Of a stretch of DNA of 64,000 nucleotides, positions 57,972-64,000 are shown piece after piece. A model generated the notes under the pieces. It was not told the DNA's origin and made no database searches. It was given only the letters and a program-made list of their open reading frames with translations. Location of the stretch: assembly GCA_025093555.1 (NCBI GenBank), contig JAIWNF010000033.1, positions 310,001-374,000 on the forward strand, in the 5' to 3' direction. Made by a program: the position numbers and the translations under genes. Source of the DNA: Circinella umbellata (Eukaryota; Mucoromycota; Mucoromycetes; Mucorales; Lichtheimiaceae). Numbering within the stretch: the first letter of the stretch is position 1; each line of letters opens with the position of its first letter.

Positions 57972-60900
57972 ATGAGTGTACGGAAAGGTACTATGCGACG
58001 TGGTCCTACTATGCGCGGTCGGGGTGGTTACCGCCCACCCATCGGACGTCAAAGTATTATTTCCAGAAGTAAGGACGACGACGAAGAAGAGTTTATAGCC
58101 CTGAATCGCTCTGACAATGATGTCGAGATGGAACAGATCGAGTTTAACGATGAGCAAAAGAACAATAGAGCAAGTTTAAGAGGTCAGCCTTCTTATCACC
58201 ATGGTGATGAAACATTTGGTGACGTGATCAGTCACCCTATTGAACAATATAATGCTCATAAAGCTCGTAGACAAACTTTTAAACAAGATTTAAGTTCTTG
58301 GAGACAAAGGTAAAAATAAACAATAAATAAAAAATGTAATTGACTTAATAAAACATTATGTAATAAACGACATTTTATATATTTATTAGTGTTCCACCAG
58401 GTGCTGTTCCACCTTCCGAATTTCATGAACAAGAAGAAAACGAAGAGTTTGTCATTGGTAAAGAAAAAATTATTTCTCTCCTTAATTTTTTTTTATGTGC
58501 GAAGAGAAAAAGAAAATGAAAACAAAAGAAATATTATTAAAAAAAATGTATTTATTGTTCTTTAGTTGTTCATTTTCGACAATTACGGGGTAATCAAAGC
58601 TTTGCTTTAAATCATGAAAGGGCCGAGGAATTTGCAAGAAAGGTTTGTTTGTTTTTCTTGACATGTGATTTAAAGATAACAGATATTATTATGCAATTAT
58701 TTAATTTTTTTTTGTCGACCACTCTTTTAATCTTTTAATAGATCAAATTATCCCCACAAGAACGTATTCAATTTAATGGTGTTCATGATACGGATGGCCT
58801 TACTGCCTTTCTTTACAAAGTTAAACGGGAGTTTTCGATTAAAATCCATCATCATAAATCCGATATTCCAGTAGAACATCATGATTTATCTCATCTTGAA
58901 CATAATCCTGATAATCATACCATTGAATTCAATGAAAATGTTTATGTTGAATTTAAACCAAAAGTACATCATTTTCATGATCTGTTACCCCCTGAAGCTA
59001 CACGAAGACCATTTTTCCAGTATAGTATCTCACCTTTCTTTCTCTTTAAATAGAAGATATATATATATATAATATTCTATATAGAAATCTATTTGCTACT
59101 ATTTTTTAATTAGTGGGTTGCTAATTTATATATTATTATTATCATTTACATAATTTTTTTTAGACACCCCGAACCTGATCTTAGTGCTGATATTGGACAA
59201 GAAAAAGCAGCTTCATGGCTTGAATTATTTTATGATCTGTTTTATGTTGCTACATTAACAGAATTTACACATAGTCATGTTATCAAAGATTGGGCTTCAC
59301 TTGGAACTTATACACAATGGTTTATTATTACTTGGTGGGCCTGGACAGCAAGTTCATTGTAAGTTTGATATATATATATATATATATACATATTTTCCCT
59401 TTTGATAGCTTTCTTTATTTGTATGTTACACAAACCAAAAAGAAACATGGGAATGTAAAAGATGGATATATAACTAAATAATACTAAATGATTCTGTATC
59501 ATAATATTATATAAATAGATATACAGCTCGATTTGACACGTAAGTCTTTTTTTTTTATCTTAACTTTTTCTATATGTTATTCATGTGTTACTAACGTCAT
59601 TTTTTTTTGACATATAATTTTTTTATTATAGGGATGATGTTGTACATCACATTTGGAAATTAATTGAAATGTGTGCAGTCAGTATGTGTAACACCACACC
59701 TAAACACTCCCCTCTTTTTTTCGGATGAATGAATGAACGAAATGAATGGATTTATATTTTCTATAATGAAAATCTCATTTTAATAATAATATAATATGAT
59801 ATTTATAGTTGCTATGGCAGGTACAGCTCAACATTTTCTTACATCCCCAGCTTATGTTTATGGCTACATTGGTAATGTATCATGTGTAACATCCCATTTT
59901 TTTTCTTGTATAAAAAAGGATCGCCATTTTTATAATGTCATTGTTAACAAATTCATTATTTTTTTTTTATTATTAAATTTTAGCTCTCAAGACTATCCTC
60001 GTATTCGAATATTCTATCGGTAAAAAAAAACAGTTTTTTAGTTTTTTAATTTTTTTTATAATGGTTATTATGAAAGAAGACGAAGTATGATGAAATAGAG
60101 GATGTAATAAGGACTAATCTGGAAAACTTGCACCATGGAAATATATAGTATTTATTGTTGCTATTTTAGCCAGATCTAAATCCCGAATTGCACTAGCGTT
60201 TTATGTTGGCGCCAATTTGGTTTCAATTGCCTTATGGGGCGCCTCATTAGCGATTCTCGACCAAGGAACGCACCGTATTTTATGGTATCTTGGCATTTTA
60301 ACAGAACTTTTAGTGAATGTTATTAGCCGAAGTGATAGAACTCTTTCTTGGGCTGCAAGTAATATTGCTGAACGTTTAGGTCTTTTGACGCTGATCGTAT
60401 TAGGTATAAGCTAATTCTACTACTACTACTACTACTACCAGGGGAGCTATTATAACACGAATCATTGCTCACTCGTATTATTATTATTATAGGTGAAAAT
60501 TTGATGGGTTTAATTGCATTGGTTGCCCAATCAGGTATGAATCCTCTTATAGTGTTTCCAAACTTTATGGCGGTTATTATTATCTTTGGTTTCTTTTTCA
60601 TGTACTTTGAAGATTTCAGTAAAGAAGTCTTTTTGAGAAACAAACATCATCAAATTTGGGTTTATTTGCATTTCCCCTTACATTTATGTCAAGTTGGTTT
60701 TGGTATTGCTTTGGTTGATACGTAAGTAATATTATGTCGTTTGGGAAGATTTTTTCGAATTATTTTGGTTAGAAAAAAGAGGGTTTTTGTTTTGACTTAA
60801 AATACTCTCTCTTTTTATTTTTTTTTTGTGTTGGTTATTATTGAATTATTATAGATTAAAAATTTACCGAGGACAACTTATTGCCTCAGGCGTTATTCCA

Positions 60901-61846
60901 GCAGAACCTGAAGGGGAAGCTGGGGACCATGGAGCTACTGATCCCTCTAGCGGTGACCATGGAGCGACTGATCCATCTAGCGGTGACCATGGAGCGACTG
61001 ACTCCTCTAGCGCTGAACACCCAACAGACTCATCATCTAGTACTGAAAGTTCTCCTTCAGCTGCTCATCGACGCGCAAGACGTGCTATTGAAGCTGTATA
61101 CCCATCTATTGACAACAATACTCCATCATTTACCTTGGATCATGATCCTGCCACTTTGAACATTGAATCATCATCATCATCTTATTCAGCATCCAATAAT
61201 GATAATAATCATCCAGTAGGTGGTTATCTCACACTTTTTCAATACGCTATCAGCACAACAGCATTAACGGCATTACAAGCATTGGATATTGCTAGTAATC
61301 CATCATCATCTTCTTCATCTTCATCCGAAATTCATATTACAGAACAACAAAGCACCAATTATCATCATTTCTCAAAACGTGCAGCTCCATTAGATGTTAG
61401 TTTTACGGATGATGAAAAAGTATTTATTTATAAAGTGTTTTTAATGGGTGGTGGTTTGATTCTTACCATTAATTCATTGATTAAAATGCTCAACACAAAA
61501 TTAGCTGGAGGTAAAAAAAAAAATGATTTATTTGCATTCATCAAAAAAAAAAACCAGAACAGCTACTCATTATTATTATTACCATGTGATTTAAATAGAT
61601 ATGATCAGTAAAATTATTATCGCATCACGAATTATTAATGCTATTGTATTATGGAGTATGTGTGCATTACCATTTTCACAATTGGATGCTATTGTGTTAT
61701 TATCTGTTATGATGGGTTCGCTTATTCTTCAAGGTAAAAAACAATAATAATTCTTTTAAGTATAATTGAAGTAAATAGTAGTAATAGTAACTAATAATAC
61801 TCTCTTTTATATGATATGTATAGCTATCGTGGACTTACTAGATTAA
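57972..61846 (+). CDS. LtrA-like (low temperature requirement A) multi-pass membrane protein
   Basis: Membrane protein of the LtrA family, widespread in fungi and bacteria; its molecular function is unknown. It has about 13-15 exons, from MSVRKGTMRRGPTMRGRGG at 57972 to a last short exon (61824-61846) ending AIVDLLD. A long hydrophilic N-terminal part (about 300 residues) precedes the diagnostic ASWLELFYDLFYVATLTEFTH, which matches the family start FFDLxFVxxxxxxxxH. Hydrophobic helices follow: WFIITWWAWTASSL, ALAFYVGANLVSIALWGASL, AERLGLLTLIVLGENLMGLI (the family's GE motif) and VYLHFPLHLCQVGFGIALVD. After that, an insertion of about 180 Ser/Asp-rich residues includes three tandem copies of GDHGATDPSS before the last helices (VFLMGGGLILTINSL, IIIASRIINAIVLWSM). 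Exon borders in 59.3-60.2 kb are less certain. Confidence 0.85.
60923..61012 (+). repeat. in-frame 30-bp tandem repeat in the LtrA-like gene
   Basis: Three consecutive 30-base units encode GDHGATDPSS, GDHGATDPSS and GDHGATDSSS. Units share GACCATGGAGC and ACTGA with few changes. Being a multiple of three, copy-number change would keep the frame. The repeat sits in a hydrophilic loop between membrane helices. Confidence 0.95.
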
Positions 61847-62151
61847 GTTGTAAAAGTTGTTTGTCATGAGCAATTTACCTTATTTTTACACTTTGAATAT
61901 GAAAAAAAAAAGCAACCATATCATTTTTCCCACCCCCACATTAGCTTTTTATAAAAACAACCCAATTTATTTGCCGGAGTTTGGTTTTTATTAAGTAATG
62001 GCATATGAAAGTCAAAAAGAAGAGTCGACTTCTTTTTTTTATCCGAACTCTTCCTTCACTTTCTACCCCCCGCATATTTCTTTCCGCGCTAGCTCTCTCT
62101 CTCTCTCTCTTTCTTTTATTTTTCTTTGTATACAAACACATCTTATATAAA
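61847..62151. promoter_or_regulatory. promoter region of the malate dehydrogenase gene
   Basis: About 300 bases between two genes on the same strand. It includes the 3' flank of the LtrA-like gene, a CCCACCCCCAC patch near 61931-61941, and a (CT)n pyrimidine tract at about 62093-62115, some 40 bases before the malate dehydrogenase start. Confidence 0.5.
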
Positions 62152-63740
62152 ATGGTTAAAGTTACAGTATGTGGTGCCGCTGGCGGTATCGGTCAGCCCC
62201 TTTCATTGATTTTGAAACAATCTTCTAAAATTTCTCACTTGTCTCTTTATGATATTGTCAATACCCCAGGTGTTGCTGCCGATTTGAGGTAAATAAAAGA
62301 AAGATGGGTCATTTTTCTTTTGTTATTATTTCTCGGATAGAAGCGAATGAATAGCCTTTATTATTACTGGAGAGAGGAGACAGGAGATGTGTGTGGGGAT
62401 AGAAACTCATAAATAATATCAGATATATCATTTTTTTTTACCCTGGTTATATAATGTATGCATTCAAAGAACAGCGGGACTAAACATTTTAAATATGAAC
62501 ATATATACATATTATTAGTCACATTAATACTCAATCCAAGGTTACTGGACATGTTGGTAATGATCAACTCAAGGATGCTATTATTGGTTCTGATGTTGTT
62601 GTCATGTAAGCCTCTTTTTTTTTTAATGTTACTTGGTTACTTTTTTTTTCTTTTGATGAGAGACACTCATTTCAAAGTTACAATTCTTCTTTTTTTTTTT
62701 TTCATATTAAAGTCCTGCAGGTATGTCCCGAAATGAAAATCACGTATTTTTTTATATGGTATAAAATAAATTAAGCTGACATTTATTACGATTTTATCAT
62801 AATAGGTGTTCCTCGTAAGCCTGGTATGACTCGTGATGATTTATTCAAAATTAATGCTAGCATTGTCCGTGACCTTGCTACTGCTGCTGCTAAATATGCA
62901 CCAAAGGCATTTATGTGTATTATTTCCAATCCTGTCAATTCTACTGTTCCCATTGTCGCTGAAGTTTTTAAAAAGTACAATGTTTATGATCCTCGCAGGT
63001 AAATTCATATAATTTGCTATCTTTCTATTATGGTTTGGAAAGAGATTTGGTGTTATGAACACTGTATGATACTGGCTGTTTTCTTCTTGATAGAAAGAAA
63101 TGGGGAGAGAAATATAAATTATGAGACATAAAAATTCATGCTGACAAACATGCATTATAATATTTCCTATATCAGAATTTTCGGTGTTACCACACTTGAC
63201 ATTGTCCGCGCTTCCACTTTTATTGGTGAATTGATTGGTGCTGAACCTAGCACTGTTGCATGCAAAGTTGTTGGCGGTCATAGTGGTCATACTATTTTAC
63301 CTTTGATTTCTCAAGTTCCTGGTTACCCTAAATTAACTCAAGATCAACTTGAAAAAGTGACTCATCGTATTCAATTTGGTGGTGATGAAGTCGTTAAAGC
63401 CAAGAATGGCGCTGGTAGTGCTACTTTATCTATGGCTTATGCTGGTGCTCGTTTTGCTTTGAATTTGATTGATGCTGCCTTTTATGGTAAACAAATTGTT
63501 GAATGTACTTATGTTCAATTGGATTCTGATAAACAAGGTGCTCAAGATACAAGACGTATTATCGGTAATGAATTGCAATATTTCTCTGTTCCTGTTGCTT
63601 TGGGACCTAATGGTGTTGAAAGTATTTTACCTGTTGGTGCTTTGTCTCCATTCGAACAAGGATTATTTTCTAAGGCTGTTACTGAATTAAAGGGTAACAT
63701 TGCAAAGGGTACTAACTTTGTTGCTGAATCCAAGCTGTAA
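62152..63740 (+). CDS. NAD-malate dehydrogenase, probably peroxisomal
   Basis: Interconverts malate and oxaloacetate with NAD. Five exons (62152-62288, 62519-62605, 62713-62720, 62806-62998, 63176-63740) encode 329 residues, a normal length. Motifs: the nucleotide-binding [31 protein letters not shown] (substrate loop with Arg), [25 protein letters not shown] and [13 protein letters not shown] with the catalytic His. There is no N-terminal presequence ([12 protein letters not shown] begins directly with the fold). The protein ends in Ser-Lys-Leu, the canonical PTS1 signal, so it should be imported into peroxisomes/glyoxysomes like yeast Mdh3, serving the glyoxylate cycle or NADH shuttling during beta-oxidation. 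Exon 3 is only eight bases (TCCTGCAG) and is required to make the conserved IPAG. Confidence 0.95.
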
Positions 63741-64000
63741 ATAAAGTTTTTTTTAATATATAAAATATATAAAATAAAACAATTATAGTAGAAGAAAAAG
63801 ACATAAATATAAAATTAAAGCCATTGTTATTTTGTTTGTTTTACTCTTGTTTGTTTGTTTGTTATACTAATTAATTATTATTATTATTATTAATAAACAA
63901 AATAAGGAAAAAATAGAATAAACGGTTTATTTAAAATGTGTGTGAGTAATGGGACTATTGTTGTAAGTGAAAAAGGAGATAAAACGATGTTAAAGAAAAA
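63741..64000. other. 3' flank of malate dehydrogenase
   Basis: AT-rich with ATT and TTTG repeats and AATAAA-like signals near 63766 and 63892. No further gene begins before the window ends. Confidence 0.5.

Noticed and set aside
1..64000. CRISPR array, bacterial operon or phage-like system
   Set aside because: No regularly spaced repeats, and genes are intron-rich eukaryotic genes throughout.

Overview
The window is a nuclear genomic segment of a fungus, most likely an early-diverging lineage such as Mucoromycota (inference). It is AT-rich and its genes carry many short introns, mostly about 50 to 120 bases with GT..AG ends. It encodes a fungal-type Cch1 calcium channel, a Jsn1/Puf2-type RRM-Pumilio protein and a Tra1/TRRAP subunit. 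One intron has all the signals of the minor (U12) spliceosome, which most Ascomycota and Basidiomycota have lost but some Mucoromycota keep.

Layout. 0-2.6 kb: gene-poor, with a possible stop-interrupted coding remnant on the minus strand. 2.66-11.82 kb: CCH1 (24 exons, +), followed by 2.5 kb without a gene that holds a decayed second copy of the CCH1 3' end. 14.33-17.52 kb: MFS sugar transporter (16 exons, +). 18.83-19.21 kb: small secreted cysteine-rich protein (-). 20.88-22.39 kb: mitochondrial 3-hydroxyacyl-CoA dehydrogenase (+). 23.22-27.37 kb: RRM-Pumilio protein (+), convergent with a pinin homolog (27.91-28.96 kb, -). The pinin gene is divergent from GPI mannosyltransferase III/PIG-B (29.19-31.28 kb, +), which carries the AT-AC intron and converges on a leucine-rich-repeat protein (31.52-32.51 kb, -).

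32.5-38.86 kb is a 6.3-kb extremely AT-rich region without protein genes. In it two identical tRNA-Thr(AGU) genes sit inside arms of about 0.36 kb that form an inverted repeat around a 3.7-kb core. 38.86-39.85 kb: HINT-type HIT hydrolase (-). 40.49-41.52 kb: LEA-2-like membrane protein (-). 42.30-55.93 kb: TRA1 (+, with one intronless 8.1-kb exon). 56.38-57.11 kb: pyridoxamine-oxidase-fold stress protein (-). 57.97-61.85 kb: LtrA-like multi-pass membrane protein (+). 62.15-63.74 kb: malate dehydrogenase ending in Ser-Lys-Leu (+), probably peroxisomal.

The genes do not form a single cluster or pathway; this is ordinary housekeeping gene order with convergent and divergent pairs sharing short spacers. 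The features most worth following are the U12-type AT-AC intron, the GC-AG intron, several microexons (8, 11, 16, 17 and 24 nt), the peroxisomal signal on malate dehydrogenase, and the tRNA-bounded inverted repeat. Exon borders were deduced by hand from reading frame, splice consensus and family conservation, without transcript data.
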